Assembly: GCA_015068705.1 (NCBI GenBank)
Contig: SVJZ01000003.1
Coordinates: 88,641 to 152,640 of the forward strand
Reading direction: 5' to 3'
DNA from: Oscillospiraceae bacterium
Lineage (GTDB): Bacteria > Bacillota > Clostridia > UMGS1810
DNA length: 64,000 nucleotides
Positions within the stretch are counted from its first letter, which is position 1. Every line of letters starts with the position of its first letter. The notes beneath the pieces were generated by a model. The model saw only the letters and a program-made list of their open reading frames with translations, made no database searches and was not told the DNA's origin. Both the position numbers and the translations under genes were made by a program. Below, piece by piece: positions 1 through 9,442 of this stretch.

Positions 1-47
1 CCTTCCAGACTTTCTTTAATCTGATCCAACTGATTTTTTTCTGCCAC
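1..47 (-). CDS. N-terminal fragment of an unidentified protein, cut by the window edge
   Basis: Only the first 15 codons are inside the window, beginning MAEKNQLDQIKESLE. The start is a GTG at 47-45, chosen because a GAGGTG ribosome-binding site sits about 7 bases upstream (60-55) and a consensus promoter lies before it. The fragment is polar and probably helical; too little is present to assign a family. It is read in the same direction as thiT, 205 bases downstream of the thiT stop, but has its own promoter. Confidence 0.6.
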   Translation of the reverse strand, partial: MAEKNQLDQIKESLE

Positions 48-69
48 TTTCTGTCACCTCATTTTTTGT

Positions 70-98
70 AGTATAACATATTTTTCCACTTTTGTCAA
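70..98 (-). promoter_or_regulatory. Promoter for the gene at the left edge
   Basis: Read on the minus strand, TTGACA (98-93) and TATACT (75-70) are separated by 17 bases. This is a near-consensus housekeeping sigma promoter ending about 23 bases before the GTG start. Confidence 0.75.
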
Positions 99-252
99 AT
101 GAAAAATGAATATTATACCAAATGCATGGAAAAATAGCAAGCATTATTTTCGAAAAAAGGAGTTTTTTTGTGAAAATGTCCTCGTATACCAGTATTTCCC
201 ACAAAAGGTGAAGTTATACGTTCTGAGCGGAGATGAAAGTGGAGAATGGAGT

Positions 253-816
253 TTACCGCGCGGAGCGAGAAAGGATGTTACCCCGAAAAAGAATGGTGGT
301 TACAATGGTTGTGATGATGATTTCGGGTACCATGTAGCTTCCGTTGTAAACGAGGGAATAGATGAGTACCCCCTGCCCTTCGGGCGCATAAACGCCCCAT
401 ATGAGCAGCCCCGAAAGGATGTGGCAGATGTAGCGGAGCGATGTGACGGTAAATGCCGAAAGAGGTATGGCAAATTTGTTTTTTCCAAACAGGGAATAAA
501 ACATTCCCGAAAGCCCGAGCACTCCGAATGCAAGCAGGTAGTCAAGCAAAACGACCAGCACAAAATAAATAAAGCTTTGTGTGGGTGGCGGATAAAAACC
601 AAACATCATTTGTATGAGAGCAAATGCAACAGAGGAGCAAATCCCCCATTTGGTGCCATAGAGAATACCGATAAAGACAATGGGTACCATGGATGCCAGG
701 GTAACACTCCCGCCTTGAAGCCAGGGGGCGGGAATAATTTTGCTGATAAACATAAGCAACGTTGCAAGTGCGGTCATGAGCGCACTTGTGGTTAGTTTTT
801 TTGTGTTCATTTTCAT
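253..816 (-). CDS. thiT: Thiamine transporter ThiT (ECF S-component)
   Basis: Substrate-binding membrane subunit of an energy-coupling-factor transporter that imports thiamine together with a shared ATPase/EcfT module, which is not in this window. The 187-residue product is almost entirely hydrophobic with about six membrane segments, the usual size for ThiT. The C-terminal segment around residues 140-175, with the YNGSYM motif, resembles the thiamine-pocket helices of the family. The assignment is strongly supported by the TPP riboswitch immediately upstream. Two starts are possible, ATG at 816 or ATG at 810; the AAAGGA site at 826-821 is 4 bases from the first and 10 from the second, so the second (MNTKK) is also reasonable. 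It is transcribed alone. Confidence 0.9.
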   Translation of the reverse strand: MKMNTKKLTTSALMTALATLLMFISKIIPAPWLQGGSVTLASMVPIVFIGILYGTKWGICSSVAFALIQMMFGFYPPPTQSFIYFVLVVLLDYLLAFGVLGLSGMFYSLFGKNKFAIPLSAFTVTSLRYICHILSGLLIWGVYAPEGQGVLIYSLVYNGSYMVPEIIITTIVTTILFRGNILSRSAR

Positions 817-858
817 TCGTCCTTTCTTGTCAAAATTCCAGAAAAGAACAATCCCAAC

Positions 859-891
859 AAAAAAATCGAACCGAGGGAATTCGGTTCGATT
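859..891 (-). terminator. Riboswitch-controlled terminator upstream of thiT
   Basis: On the minus strand an 11-bp stem (864-874 with 881-891, loop GGGAAT) is followed directly by a run of T. It lies between the TPP aptamer and the thiT start, so it is the expression platform: ligand-bound aptamer should favour termination. Confidence 0.88.
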
Positions 892-910
892 GCATGGATC
901 GAGACAAATA

Positions 911-997
911 TTTCCCTACGTTGGCATTATCCAAATCAGGTTTTGGGTTAAAGCGGCAATACGCTTACTCTCAGCCTGCATGCGCAAGCTCCCCGTT
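911..997 (-). promoter_or_regulatory. TPP riboswitch (THI element)
   Basis: Read on the minus strand this contains the conserved TPP aptamer blocks in order: GGGGAGC near 995, GCTGAGAG near 975, and then ACCTGATTTGGATAATGCC and GTAGGGAA toward 911. It precedes thiT and its intrinsic terminator. Thiamine pyrophosphate should repress import of thiamine through transcription termination. Confidence 0.96.
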
Positions 998-1090
998 TTT
1001 TAAAATGATTGTTCCGGAACAAGAAATAGTATAGCAGAAATATTGATTTTGTCAAGCCCTAATTTCTAGTCGTGGGGATGCAATTATGTA

Positions 1091-1119
1091 TTGAACATGG
1101 ATGGGGATGGTGGTATAAT
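1091..1119 (+). promoter_or_regulatory. Promoter for the first SLH protein gene
   Basis: TTGAAC at 1091-1096 and TATAAT at 1114-1119 with exactly 17 bases between. It lies 37 bases before the chosen start of the SLH protein. Confidence 0.75.
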
Positions 1120-1155
1120 GGGATATATTATATTGAAAAAGGAATGATATTATAC

Positions 1156-2523
1156 ATGAAAAGAAAGTTTTTGCGGTTGGTTGCCGGGGTGGTTGCGGCA
1201 GGGGTGGTCATTTTGTCGGCATTTACGGTGGGAGCACAGAGCAAGCCCATCTATGCGATGGACGATGCGGAATTGGAGGCGTTTATAAAGAGCAAGCCGG
1301 AGTTGGCAGGTATGCTGGAAGGCAAGAGCGAGGAGCAGATAAAAAATATCATCGGTGCAATGGACGAGGTGTTACTTCGGGAGCAGGCGTTTGATGATGT
1401 TACCCCCGAGATGTGGCATTACCCTTATGTGATGACCCTATACAACAAGGGCGGCGTGAGCGGAATCGGAAACGGATGCTTTGACCCGGACGCCGATGTG
1501 ACGGCGGCGGAATTTTTTGCCATTGCCGCACGATTGGTAATGCCGGACAAAATCGATATGAGCTCTTCCGAGGAGTGCTGGGCATTCCCTTATTATGATG
1601 CAATGGTGGCAGAGGGAATGATTCGGGCGCCTCATAAGTATTATAGTGAATGGCCGCGGAGCATGGAGGATTTTGTCTATCGGGAGGAGATACCGGATCG
1701 AGACGGGTATGTTTTTGCCGGTCCTGCAGAATATCATCATTATGGTATGGGACGACCGCTTAGCCGTAATGATATGGCAATGCTCCTGGTAAGACTTGCT
1801 CGGTACCGGGGAGAGCGAATCGGAAAGTTGGAGGGGATTGAAAACAACATTGACGATTCTGCAGAGTGCAAGGAAGAGGTATTTGAGGCATATTCGGCAG
1901 GATTGGTTACCGGCAAGGGTGATGGCAATTTTGACCCCTACGGCAGGATGACCCGTGCTGAACTGTGTGTGGTATTTTGCCGGCTGATGAACTATATCCC
2001 CCGTGAGGAAGTGGTGGCACAGGCGCAAAAGCACAGCGATTACATTGTGACCGCCGCCGGTCCCATGAAGGGCAAGATCAAACCCGAGGTGGCACGCAAA
2101 TACAATTTAGAGGCGTTGTCCAAGATGTATGTGAAAGAGGATGAAAACGGAGTGTACCTTACCATCACGGTACCCGAACTACCCGAAGAGCTTGCAGATT
2201 GCACATTCAGCTATTATGTGAGTGGTGTAAATTCTCTGGATAATTATTTCTTTGATGACCCCGAATTTATGCGTTACCAATTAAAGCCGGGAGAAACACA
2301 CACCGGACATCTGATACACTATGATACCGAAGGACCGGTAAGGTCGAGTGAAATTGCCTATATGGAATTTGGTGTGAAAATTCAAATTCCTGATTATGGA
2401 TATACCTTGTACCATCAGGCAGACACCACTTCCAAGGAACTGGTGCTGGAAAGCTGGTATGATGACCGATACGAGGCAATTGCCGCAGATGTGTCGCACA
2501 TATTTGCAGGAATTGGGAAGTAG
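1156..2523 (+). CDS. Secreted S-layer-homology (SLH) domain protein
   Basis: A 455-residue exported protein. The start at 1156 (MKRKFLRLVAG) was chosen over upstream in-frame codons because it begins a classic signal peptide with a basic N-region and a hydrophobic core to about residue 27. SLH motifs begin near residue 76 (AFDDV..MWHYPYV...GVSGIGNGCFDPD) and recur near 150 and 244 (YSAGLVTGKGDGNFDP..RMTRAEL). SLH domains bind secondary cell-wall polymer and hold proteins on the surface. The C-terminal 170 residues form an unassigned, probably beta-rich domain with no recognisable catalytic motif. Transcribed alone from its own promoter and closed by a strong terminator. Confidence 0.85.
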   Translation: MKRKFLRLVAGVVAAGVVILSAFTVGAQSKPIYAMDDAELEAFIKSKPELAGMLEGKSEEQIKNIIGAMDEVLLREQAFDDVTPEMWHYPYVMTLYNKGGVSGIGNGCFDPDADVTAAEFFAIAARLVMPDKIDMSSSEECWAFPYYDAMVAEGMIRAPHKYYSEWPRSMEDFVYREEIPDRDGYVFAGPAEYHHYGMGRPLSRNDMAMLLVRLARYRGERIGKLEGIENNIDDSAECKEEVFEAYSAGLVTGKGDGNFDPYGRMTRAELCVVFCRLMNYIPREEVVAQAQKHSDYIVTAAGPMKGKIKPEVARKYNLEALSKMYVKEDENGVYLTITVPELPEELADCTFSYYVSGVNSLDNYFFDDPEFMRYQLKPGETHTGHLIHYDTEGPVRSSEIAYMEFGVKIQIPDYGYTLYHQADTTSKELVLESWYDDRYEAIAADVSHIFAGIGK

Positions 2524-2532
2524 AGAGGGGCA

Positions 2533-2569
2533 AAACGGGGATTCTCTAAAAAGAGACCCCGTTTTTTGT
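2533..2569 (+). terminator. Intrinsic terminator after the SLH gene
   Basis: ACGGGG and CTCT arms pair with AGAG and CCCCGT around an AAAA loop, followed by TTTTTT. It separates the SLH gene from proS. Confidence 0.85.
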
Positions 2570-2603
2570 TGGATATATAAAGGAAAAAACAGAGAAAAAA
2601 CCC

Positions 2604-2632
2604 TTGCAAGTGTGCAAAATATGGTATATACT
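2604..2632 (+). promoter_or_regulatory. Promoter for proS
   Basis: TTGCAA at 2604-2609, 17-base spacer, TATACT at 2627-2632; the start codon follows 39 bases later. Confidence 0.75.
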
Positions 2633-2671
2633 ATAAGGTAACGGAAAAAACAAAAAAGAGAGGAAAAGACC

Positions 2672-4372
2672 ATGAAATTGTCACATTATCTGATGCCTAC
2701 CCTGCGCGATGTGCCGGCGGAGGCAGAGATTGAAAGCCACAAGCTGATGCTGCGTGCAGGGTTGATGCGAAAGCTCGCCTCGGGCGTGTATTCCTACCTG
2801 CCCATGGGTCTGCGTGCCCTGCGCAAGGCAGAAAAAATCGTGCGCGAGGAGATGGACGCACACGGCGGTCAGGAGCTTTTGATGAGTGCACTGCTCCCCC
2901 GTGAGGACTATGAGGCGTCGGGTCGCTGGGAGGTATTCGGCGAGGATATGTTCCGCTTGAAAGACCGCAACGGACGAGATTTTTGCCTTGGCCCCACACA
3001 TGAGGAGATTTTTACCAATGCAGTAAAGGCAACCGTGAAATCCTACAAGCAGCTTCCGGTTACCCTGTATCAGATTCAGACCAAATACCGCGACGAACGC
3101 CGTCCGCGCTTTGGTGTCATCCGCAGCCGTGAGTTCCTCATGAAGGACGCATACAGCTTTGACCGCGACACCGACGGACTGGACATTTCCTACAAGCAGA
3201 TGTATGATGCATATCGTTGCATCTTTGACCGGATGGATATGGATTACCTGATTGTGGATGCCGACAGTGGCGCCATGGGTGGCTCGGGTTCGCAGGAATT
3301 TATGGTAAAGTCCGACATCGGTGAGGATACCATTGTATACTGCTCGTGCGGCTACTGTGCAAACGAGGAAAAAGCACAGAGCGTTGCCGATGTGTGGAAT
3401 GGCGATGCGGCAGAGCTGGAAATGGAGAAAATCCCCACCCCCAATGCAAAGACCATTGAAGAGGTTTCCGCATTTCTCAATACCGACCCCAGACAGTTTG
3501 CCAAAACCCTGCTTTATCAGGCAGATGACAAGTTTGTTGCCGTGATGGTGCGTGGTGACCGCGAGGTAAACGAAACCAAGCTGAAAAACCATTTGGGTTG
3601 CTTGGAACTGGCACTTGCCGAGGCTGACGATGTGGTGCGCATTACCGGTGCACCGGTTGGGTTTGCAGGTCCGGTGGGACTTTCCATCGAGGTGATTGCC
3701 GATGAAGAGGTTGCTGCCATGAAGAATATGGCGGTGGGCGCAAACGAGGCAGATATGCACATCAAGAACGTGAACATGGGACGGGATTTCACCCCTGCGC
3801 ATGTGGGAGATTTCCGTAATGCCGTTGCCGGCGACAAGTGTCCCAAGTGTGGTAAGGAGCTTTCCACCTGCCGTGGCATTGAGGTGGGTCACATCTTTAA
3901 GTTAGGCACCAAATATTCGGATGCACTGGGTTGCGTATATCTGGATGAAAACGGCAAGGAGCAGGTTATGGTAATGGGTTGCTACGGCATTGGTGTAACC
4001 CGTTGTCTGGCAGGTATCATCGAGCAGCACTGTGACGAAAAGGGCATCATCTGGCCCATGTCGGTTGCTCCCTTCCATGCGGTGGTGGTGCCGGTTTCCC
4101 ACAAGGATGCCGACCAGATGGCACTTGCCGAGGATATTTACAACCGCTTGAAGGCGGCAGGGGTTGAGGCGGCGTTGGACGACCGTCCCGAGCGCCCGGG
4201 TGTAAAATTCAACGATGCCGACCTGATTGGTTTCCCCATCCGCATTACGGTGGGCAGAAAATCGGGCGAGGGTATTGTGGAATACAAGTTGCGTGCCGAG
4301 GCAGAGGCAGTAGAGCTTACCATTGATGAGGCAATCGCAAAGACTGCCGAGCTGGTGAAAGCAGCACAATAA
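2672..4372 (+). CDS. proS: Prolyl-tRNA synthetase
   Basis: Charges tRNA-Pro with proline in the cytosol. The 566-residue length and domain order are those of the bacterial type: class II catalytic core, an inserted editing domain (roughly residues 225-405) that clears mischarged Ala-tRNA-Pro, and a C-terminal anticodon-binding domain. Visible signatures are GVYSYLPMG near residue 38, the motif-2 region with [10 protein letters not shown] near 140, and the motif-3 element GCYGIGVTR near 436. The start at 2672 has an AGAGGAAAAG ribosome-binding site. It is followed 40 bases later by gltX, so the two synthetases are probably co-transcribed. Confidence 0.97.
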   Translation: MKLSHYLMPTLRDVPAEAEIESHKLMLRAGLMRKLASGVYSYLPMGLRALRKAEKIVREEMDAHGGQELLMSALLPREDYEASGRWEVFGEDMFRLKDRNGRDFCLGPTHEEIFTNAVKATVKSYKQLPVTLYQIQTKYRDERRPRFGVIRSREFLMKDAYSFDRDTDGLDISYKQMYDAYRCIFDRMDMDYLIVDADSGAMGGSGSQEFMVKSDIGEDTIVYCSCGYCANEEKAQSVADVWNGDAAELEMEKIPTPNAKTIEEVSAFLNTDPRQFAKTLLYQADDKFVAVMVRGDREVNETKLKNHLGCLELALAEADDVVRITGAPVGFAGPVGLSIEVIADEEVAAMKNMAVGANEADMHIKNVNMGRDFTPAHVGDFRNAVAGDKCPKCGKELSTCRGIEVGHIFKLGTKYSDALGCVYLDENGKEQVMVMGCYGIGVTRCLAGIIEQHCDEKGIIWPMSVAPFHAVVVPVSHKDADQMALAEDIYNRLKAAGVEAALDDRPERPGVKFNDADLIGFPIRITVGRKSGEGIVEYKLRAEAEAVELTIDEAIAKTAELVKAAQ

Positions 4373-4412
4373 GCGGATTTATATTTTCCAAAGAAAGGCA
4401 AGGGAATCACAT

Positions 4413-5870
4413 ATGGATAAAATCAGAACCAGATTTGCCCCGTCTCCGACGGGATATATGCACATTGGCAACCTGCGTACCGCACTGTATGCGTATTTGC
4501 TGGCAAAACACAGCGGCGGCGATTTTGTGTTGCGCATTGAGGACACCGACCAGGAACGCTATGTGGAGGGTGCAGTTGACCTGATTTACCGCACCATGGC
4601 AGAAACCGGCTTAAAGCATGACGAGGGTCCGGATTTGGGCGGCGAGTACGGTCCGTACATCCAGAGCGACCGTCGGGGTATTTACAAAGAATACGCCGAA
4701 AAACTGGTGGAGCTGGGCGGTGCTTACTATTGCTTCTGCGACAAGGAGCGGTTGGAGGCACTCAAAGAGGCGCAAAGTGCGGCAGGCATTTCCCCCAAAT
4801 ATGACGGCTTTTGCCGGAGCCTGACCAAGGAGGAGATTGCTGAAAAGATTGCAGCAGGCGTGCCCTATGTCATCCGGCAGAAGATTGACCAGCGCGGCAC
4901 CACCACTTTTAAGGATGAGGTATTTGGTTCCATCACGGTGGAAAATTCTACCCTGGACGATAATGTGCTGTTAAAATCGGACGGACTGCCCACCTACAAT
5001 TTTGCAAACGTGGTGGATGACCACCTGATGTGCATTACCCACATCATCCGTGGCAGTGAGTATCTGTCCAGCACCCCCAAATACAACCTGCTCTATCATT
5101 CGTTTGGTTGGGAAATCCCCACCTACATCCACGTTTCTCCGGTTATGAAGGAGTCGGGCAAAAAGCTCTCCAAGCGTGAGGGTGACGCATCCTACGAGGA
5201 TTTTATCAACAAGGGATATTTGAAAGATGCCATCATCAACTACATCGCACTGCTTGGCTGGAGCCCCGGAGGGGAAAACGAAATCTTTACACTCGATGAG
5301 CTGGTAAAAGAATTTTCGGTGTCGGGCATCAGCAAATCGCCCGCCATCTTTGACGAGAAGAAACTGGCTTGGCTTAACGGCGAGTATATCCGAAAGCTTA
5401 CCGCAGAGGAATTTTTGGAGTATGCAAAACCGTTTTATGAAAAGGCGTACAAGCGTGAGGACATTGATGCATTGTTCCTGTCGGGGCTTTTGCACGACCG
5501 TACCGAGAAATTCTCGGACATCCCCGAGCAGATCGACTTTATCGATGCGCTGCCTGATTATGATATTGACCTTTACAATCATAAAAAGATGAAAACCAAT
5601 CCGGAAAATTCGCTGGAAAGCCTGAAGGCGATGCTCCCCGTATTGGAGGGGATTTCCGAGTGGAATCTGGAAAACATCCACGATGCGCTCTTTGCACACA
5701 TTGCAGAGCGTGAAGTGAAAAACGGGCTGGTGCTCTGGCCGCTGCGTGTGGCGGTTTCGGGTAAGGCGTTCACCCCCGGCGGTGGTCCTGACCTTGCGGC
5801 GTTGCTGGGCAAGGAGGATACCATTGCCCGTGTGAAGGCAGGTATTGCCAAGCTGGAGCAGGCATTATGA
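4413..5870 (+). CDS. gltX: Glutamyl-tRNA synthetase
   Basis: Class I synthetase that charges tRNA-Glu (and possibly tRNA-Gln for later transamidation; this cannot be decided here). The 485-residue length is typical. The HIGH signature appears as HIGN at residues 17-20 after the conserved FAPSPTGY, and the KMSKS loop appears as KLSKR near residues 251-255. The rest is the alpha-helical anticodon-binding region. A ribosome-binding site (AAAGAAAGGCAAGG) precedes the ATG. Its TGA stop overlaps the lspA start by four bases (ATGA), which indicates translational coupling. Confidence 0.97.
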   Translation: MDKIRTRFAPSPTGYMHIGNLRTALYAYLLAKHSGGDFVLRIEDTDQERYVEGAVDLIYRTMAETGLKHDEGPDLGGEYGPYIQSDRRGIYKEYAEKLVELGGAYYCFCDKERLEALKEAQSAAGISPKYDGFCRSLTKEEIAEKIAAGVPYVIRQKIDQRGTTTFKDEVFGSITVENSTLDDNVLLKSDGLPTYNFANVVDDHLMCITHIIRGSEYLSSTPKYNLLYHSFGWEIPTYIHVSPVMKESGKKLSKREGDASYEDFINKGYLKDAIINYIALLGWSPGGENEIFTLDELVKEFSVSGISKSPAIFDEKKLAWLNGEYIRKLTAEEFLEYAKPFYEKAYKREDIDALFLSGLLHDRTEKFSDIPEQIDFIDALPDYDIDLYNHKKMKTNPENSLESLKAMLPVLEGISEWNLENIHDALFAHIAEREVKNGLVLWPLRVAVSGKAFTPGGGPDLAALLGKEDTIARVKAGIAKLEQAL

Positions 5871-6535
5871 TGTGGATTGCGCCGGTTGCCGTGGTGCTGG
5901 TGGTGATGGACCAACTCATCAAGATAGCGGCAATCCGAGCCCTTGCGCCGGATGGCGTGCAGACGATACTTGAGGGGTTGTTTTCCCTTGCGTATGTGGA
6001 AAATCGCGGTGCTGCTTTTGGCGTTTTGCAGGATGCGCGGTGGTTTTTCATTGTGGTGACGGCGGTGCTGCTTTTGGCGTTGACGGTGTTTCTGGTGAAG
6101 AAAAAGCCGCAATCCATATGGATGAAGCTTGCTGCCACCCTCATTTATGCAGGCGGGGTGGGAAACCTTATCGACCGGTTGCAAAAAGGGTTTGTGGTGG
6201 ATATGTTCCGCTTTGATTTTGTTGATTTTCCGGTGTTTAATTTTGCGGACATCTGTGTGGTGGCCGGTGCGATTGCGCTATGTATTTACATTTTGTTTGC
6301 AAGTGACGGAGAAAATCAGGTTGGCGGAGAGGAAAAACCTGACCAAGTGGGAAAAAATGCCCCGGACGATGTTGAGGGAGCAGACCTTGTGGGGGAATTT
6401 GTCCCGAATGACAATGGGGAGACTGACCGTGTGGGAGCGGAACCCCAAGATGAGGCAAAACAATCCGAGCAAGCAGAGGATGCCACCCAAAATGATCGGG
6501 AATTTGAAAACGGAGAAGAAGGACAAGATGCGTGA
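5867..6535 (+). CDS. lspA: Lipoprotein signal peptidase II with an extra acidic C-terminal tail
   Basis: Membrane aspartyl protease that cuts the signal peptide from diacylglyceryl-modified prolipoproteins, acting after Lgt (also in this window). Four hydrophobic segments and both catalytic blocks are present: VENRGAAFG near residue 44 and [11 protein letters not shown] near residue 124, with the active-site aspartates in the family pattern. The enzyme core ends near residue 145. The remaining 75 residues are an acidic, charged tail with spaced QVG/LVG/RVG triplets, not part of the normal family (usual length 150-170). Overlaps gltX by 4 bases and the downstream pseudouridine synthase gene by 8 bases. 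Confidence 0.95.
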   Translation: MMWIAPVAVVLVVMDQLIKIAAIRALAPDGVQTILEGLFSLAYVENRGAAFGVLQDARWFFIVVTAVLLLALTVFLVKKKPQSIWMKLAATLIYAGGVGNLIDRLQKGFVVDMFRFDFVDFPVFNFADICVVAGAIALCIYILFASDGENQVGGEEKPDQVGKNAPDDVEGADLVGEFVPNDNGETDRVGAEPQDEAKQSEQAEDATQNDREFENGEEGQDA

Positions 6536-7418
6536 AATCATAATAAGCGTTGCAGGAGAAAGGCTGGATCGTTCGGTGGACGGGATGAGCCGCTCGCAGG
6601 TACAACGGCTGATTAAATCGGGAAACATTACCGTGAACGGCGCACCATCTGACACCGGTTATCGGGTGAAGGTGGGTGACGTGATTATGGTGGACGAGCC
6701 CGAGATGCGTTCCATTGATGCGGCGCCGGAAGATATTCCGATTGATGTGGTGTATGAGGATGAGCATCTGCTGGTGGTAAACAAGGAGCAGGGCATGGTG
6801 GTTCACCCCGGAGCGGGAAACTGGACGGGAACACTGGTCAATGCACTGTTGCACCACTGTGCCGGCAGTTTAAGCGGCATCGGCGGTGCCGAGCGGCCGG
6901 GGATTGTGCATCGTATCGACAAAGACACCTCGGGACTTCTGGTGATTGCCAAGACCGACCTTGCGCATCAATCGTTATCCGAACAGATAGGCGAAAAATC
7001 GGTCAAGCGCGAATATGTTTGTGTGGTAAATGGGCAGGTGCCCGATCGCCGCGGCAGAGTGGATGCACCCATCGGGCGGCATCCGAGTGCCAGAACCAAG
7101 ATGGCGGTGGTGGCAGACGGGCGCAATGCGGTGACCCATTTTGAGGTGCTGGAATATTTTGACGGGGCAACCATGCTCAAATGCAGGCTGGAAACCGGAC
7201 GCACCCATCAGATTCGTGTGCATATGGCGTATATGGGGTATCCTGTGTTGGGAGATCCGGTATACGGCAGCAGGCAAAACCCCTACCGGCTGGCGGGGCA
7301 GGCGCTGCATGCGCAGACATTGGGGTTTGTGCACCCTGCAACCAAGGAATATATGGAGTTTAGCGCACCGTTGCCCGGATATTTCGAAGGGCTTTTGGAG
7401 CAATTGAGAAGTGAATAA
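6528..7418 (+). CDS. rluD: RluA/RluD-family 23S rRNA pseudouridine synthase
   Basis: A 296-residue cytosolic enzyme that isomerises uridines in RNA, most likely in 23S rRNA. An S4 RNA-binding domain (residues 1-75, with SRSQVQRLIKSG) is followed by the catalytic domain. The signature HRIDKDTSG near residues 126-134 holds the catalytic aspartate. The ATG at 6528 was chosen because it follows a GAAGAAGGACA site and gives the standard family N-terminus; the same frame is open much further upstream only because it overlaps lspA. Exact target position cannot be told from sequence, so the symbol denotes the family. Confidence 0.9.
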   Translation: MREIIISVAGERLDRSVDGMSRSQVQRLIKSGNITVNGAPSDTGYRVKVGDVIMVDEPEMRSIDAAPEDIPIDVVYEDEHLLVVNKEQGMVVHPGAGNWTGTLVNALLHHCAGSLSGIGGAERPGIVHRIDKDTSGLLVIAKTDLAHQSLSEQIGEKSVKREYVCVVNGQVPDRRGRVDAPIGRHPSARTKMAVVADGRNAVTHFEVLEYFDGATMLKCRLETGRTHQIRVHMAYMGYPVLGDPVYGSRQNPYRLAGQALHAQTLGFVHPATKEYMEFSAPLPGYFEGLLEQLRSE

Positions 7419-7426
7419 GCATAAAG

Positions 7427-7463
7427 AAAAAAGGACTATTCCACAAGGGATAGTCCTTTTTTG
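7427..7463 (+). terminator. Intrinsic terminator closing proS-gltX-lspA-rluD
   Basis: A 14-bp stem (7429-7442 with 7447-7460, one G-T pair) with a four-base loop and T-rich tail. A-rich on the other side too, so it may act in both directions. The following 186 bases to 7649 hold no recognisable gene or motif. Confidence 0.88.
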
Positions 7464-7649
7464 TGTGTGAAAGAAGGGGAATAGCCGTTCTGTTTTTTCG
7501 CCAAAACGTGTTTGTTTACGCGATTTTTGACCGATTCGCCCGGATGTGAAACAAAAACGGAAAGGGAAAGTTTGAGGGGGAACGCAAATTCGTTGGGAAA
7601 AGGATGGGCGAGAATCGGTGATGTGTTATTTTAAGGTTAGATAGAAAGA

Positions 7650-8558
7650 TTACTCTTCGAAACAATCGTAGGTAGTTAAGATATGTTTACCCAGGCGGCA
7701 GAGGAAGGTATCGTATGCCTCGTATACCTCGGGTGAGGGTGCAACAAGGCGGGTGAAACGGGGGAACTCATAGCGGGTATCAAACCAGTAGTTCGCCGGA
7801 TGCAGGGCGGTGACCGCCTCAAAGGTGAAATAGCCCTGATAGCCGATATCCAGCAATGCGCACATGAGGTCATCCAGATTCAAAATGCCCATATAGGGGG
7901 CAAGGTGCTCGTCTTTTTCGCCACGGTTGTCATTGACGTGGAGCGCGTACAGGTGCTCGCCGAGGGCGGTGATATGGTCATACTGCAAGCCGTCCATATT
8001 GCCATGACCGGTGTCCCAGCAAGCGTGCAGCAGCGGATGGTTGACAAACTCGATAAATTCACGTTGGTCGGCGCCGGTGTAGAGGTTGTATTCGTCGCTA
8101 TCCCCTACCCGATACATATTTTCCACTAAAATGTTGACCCCGTAACCTTCGGCGGTGGGGAGAATGGTACGGAAAAAGGCGCGGTTGCGCTCAAAACATT
8201 CCTCCTTGCTGATGTCCGGCAGGCTCCCCGGATGGATGACGGTATTTTTGATACCGAGATATGCGCACACTTCAATGGAACGGATGACACGCGCGGTGTA
8301 ATCGGCATTGAAGGGGGAGATGGGGTTATCGCCGGGGGCGTGTGCCTGCACAAAGTCCATACCGAGGCTTTGCGCTTGGGTAAGCAGAGCTTTGGCGGTT
8401 TGCTGCCAATCGTCTGCAAAGATGAGGGGGTCGTCCGGTTTGGGGTCCATCATATTGAGGTCGATGTGGCGAAAGCCTGCGTTATACAGGTGGGTGATGC
8501 GTTCCGGATAATCGGTGGGACAAAATTCAAAATCGCAGGTTGTGGATGCAAGTTTCAT
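7650..8558 (-). CDS. Sugar phosphate isomerase/epimerase-like TIM-barrel protein
   Basis: A 302-residue protein of the xylose-isomerase-like / AP-endonuclease-2 superfamily. Visible signatures are the N-terminal strand KLASTTCDFEF, AGFRHIDLNM, the metal-ligand regions HPGSL, LVENMYR, CWDTGHGN and ALHVNDN, and a late FTFEAV. The spacing of these acidic and His residues fits a divalent-metal isomerase or epimerase. The substrate is unknown. The start follows a strong AGGAGG site. It stands alone, between the rluD terminator and the phage-like region. Confidence 0.8.
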   Translation of the reverse strand: MKLASTTCDFEFCPTDYPERITHLYNAGFRHIDLNMMDPKPDDPLIFADDWQQTAKALLTQAQSLGMDFVQAHAPGDNPISPFNADYTARVIRSIEVCAYLGIKNTVIHPGSLPDISKEECFERNRAFFRTILPTAEGYGVNILVENMYRVGDSDEYNLYTGADQREFIEFVNHPLLHACWDTGHGNMDGLQYDHITALGEHLYALHVNDNRGEKDEHLAPYMGILNLDDLMCALLDIGYQGYFTFEAVTALHPANYWFDTRYEFPRFTRLVAPSPEVYEAYDTFLCRLGKHILTTYDCFEE

Positions 8559-8665
8559 GGGGAACCTCCTAGGGATTTTTTTGATGAGAAAAACGATTTC
8601 TTTTAAGCACAGAGTAATGATTTAAGTATTTGTTATATTTTTGATATAGATCAACCTCCCCCTTA

Positions 8666-8695
8666 CCCCCTCCAATCTTGGAGGGGGAATTTTTG
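8666..8695 (+). terminator. GC-rich hairpin with short T run, intergenic
   Basis: CCCCCTCCAA (8666-8675) and TTGGAGGGGG (8678-8687) form a 10-bp inverted repeat followed by AATTTTT. No plus-strand gene ends here, so it is either a stray terminator or part of an interspersed repeat. Little else is in the 264-base gap between 8559 and 8822 apart from the palindrome that follows. Confidence 0.5.
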
Positions 8696-8700
8696 CTTGG

Positions 8701-8737
8701 GGTATGTGTTGCAGTCCTTTGGACTGCAACACATACC
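8701..8737. repeat. Perfect 17-bp palindrome with 3-base loop
   Basis: GGTATGTGTTGCAGTCC (8701-8717) is exactly complementary to 8721-8737, with the loop TTT. No T run follows on either strand, so it is not a standard terminator. It resembles in design the 3-base-loop hairpins at 56769-56821. Confidence 0.9.
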
Positions 8738-8822
8738 TTAGATAGACACAAGGAGGAATATGGGTTCGCTTTTTGGCGAATATTGATGTTGGGATAATTG
8801 AGAGTATGAAAATGGTGGGGAA

Positions 8823-9440
8823 TTACATGGTGGTGCGGCGGGAACGGCGAAGCTCCCAGAACACGCCCAGAATCCGTACCGGCATTTCCTCAATTTCTGC
8901 ATTGGAGAAAAAGCGGGATTCATATTGCGGATTGAGGGGTTTTAGCACAATGCCCGACTGATGGCGTTCCACCCGTTTGAAGGTGGCATCATTGCCATTG
9001 ACCAGGACAGCGCAATCTTCGTTATTATCACAGGTTTCCTGCTTTCGGAAGATGATAGTATCGCCATCCCGATATTCGGGGAACATGCTATCGCCCTTGA
9101 TGCGCAAGCCGAAATATTCCCTGCCACCCTCTGTCCAGGCGGCTGGGATTTCTTCATAATCCAGCACATCTTCGATTGCCTCGATGGGGATGCCGGCAGG
9201 GATATAGCCCAGCACCGGTACGCGCACTGCGCCCCGGGTGGGGAGGCTACCATAGCCAAGCAGATAGTGGGGGGTGCAATCCAGTACACGGCAGAGTGCG
9301 TCCACAATTTCCGGCTTGATGGTGCGGATTTCACCGCTCTCGTAGCGTTGGATGGTGGCGTCGCGTACGCCCACCTGTTTGGCGACTTCTGCAAGGGTAA
9401 GACCAAGTGCCTTACGGCGTAATCTGATATTATTCATCAC
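8823..9440 (-). CDS. XRE/S24 phage-type repressor (CI/LexA-like, self-cleaving)
   Basis: A 205-residue regulator. Residues 4-58 are a helix-turn-helix of the XRE type (LRRKALGLTLAEVAKQVGV..ATIQRYESG). Residues about 75-200 are an S24 peptidase fold with the catalytic pair visible: Ser118 in GDSMFP and Lys155 in DATFKRV, plus a plausible Ala82-Gly83 cleavage site in GYIPAGIP. Such proteins repress prophage genes and are cleaved when activated RecA forms after DNA damage. It is read three bases after the SLH gene stop, starting with GTG (9440) or the adjacent ATG (9437), after a GGAAGGAAC site, so it is coupled to that gene. The likely target is the operator region at 10818-10899. Confidence 0.9.
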   Translation of the reverse strand: MMNNIRLRRKALGLTLAEVAKQVGVRDATIQRYESGEIRTIKPEIVDALCRVLDCTPHYLLGYGSLPTRGAVRVPVLGYIPAGIPIEAIEDVLDYEEIPAAWTEGGREYFGLRIKGDSMFPEYRDGDTIIFRKQETCDNNEDCAVLVNGNDATFKRVERHQSGIVLKPLNPQYESRFFSNAEIEEMPVRILGVFWELRRSRRTTM

Positions 9441-9442
9441 AA

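Noticed and set aside
106..795. Long plus-strand frame opposite thiT
   Set aside because: Its composition is that of a translated antisense of a membrane protein gene; thiT has a riboswitch, a ribosome-binding site and family signatures.
2681..3892. 403-codon minus-strand frame opposite proS
   Set aside because: Antisense shadow of a well-conserved gene, with no ribosome-binding site or promoter; His/Cys-rich translation is typical of a shadow.
6129..6527. Long N-terminal extension of the pseudouridine synthase
   Set aside because: The extension is the lspA gene in another frame; the start at 6528 has a ribosome-binding site and gives the family N-terminus.
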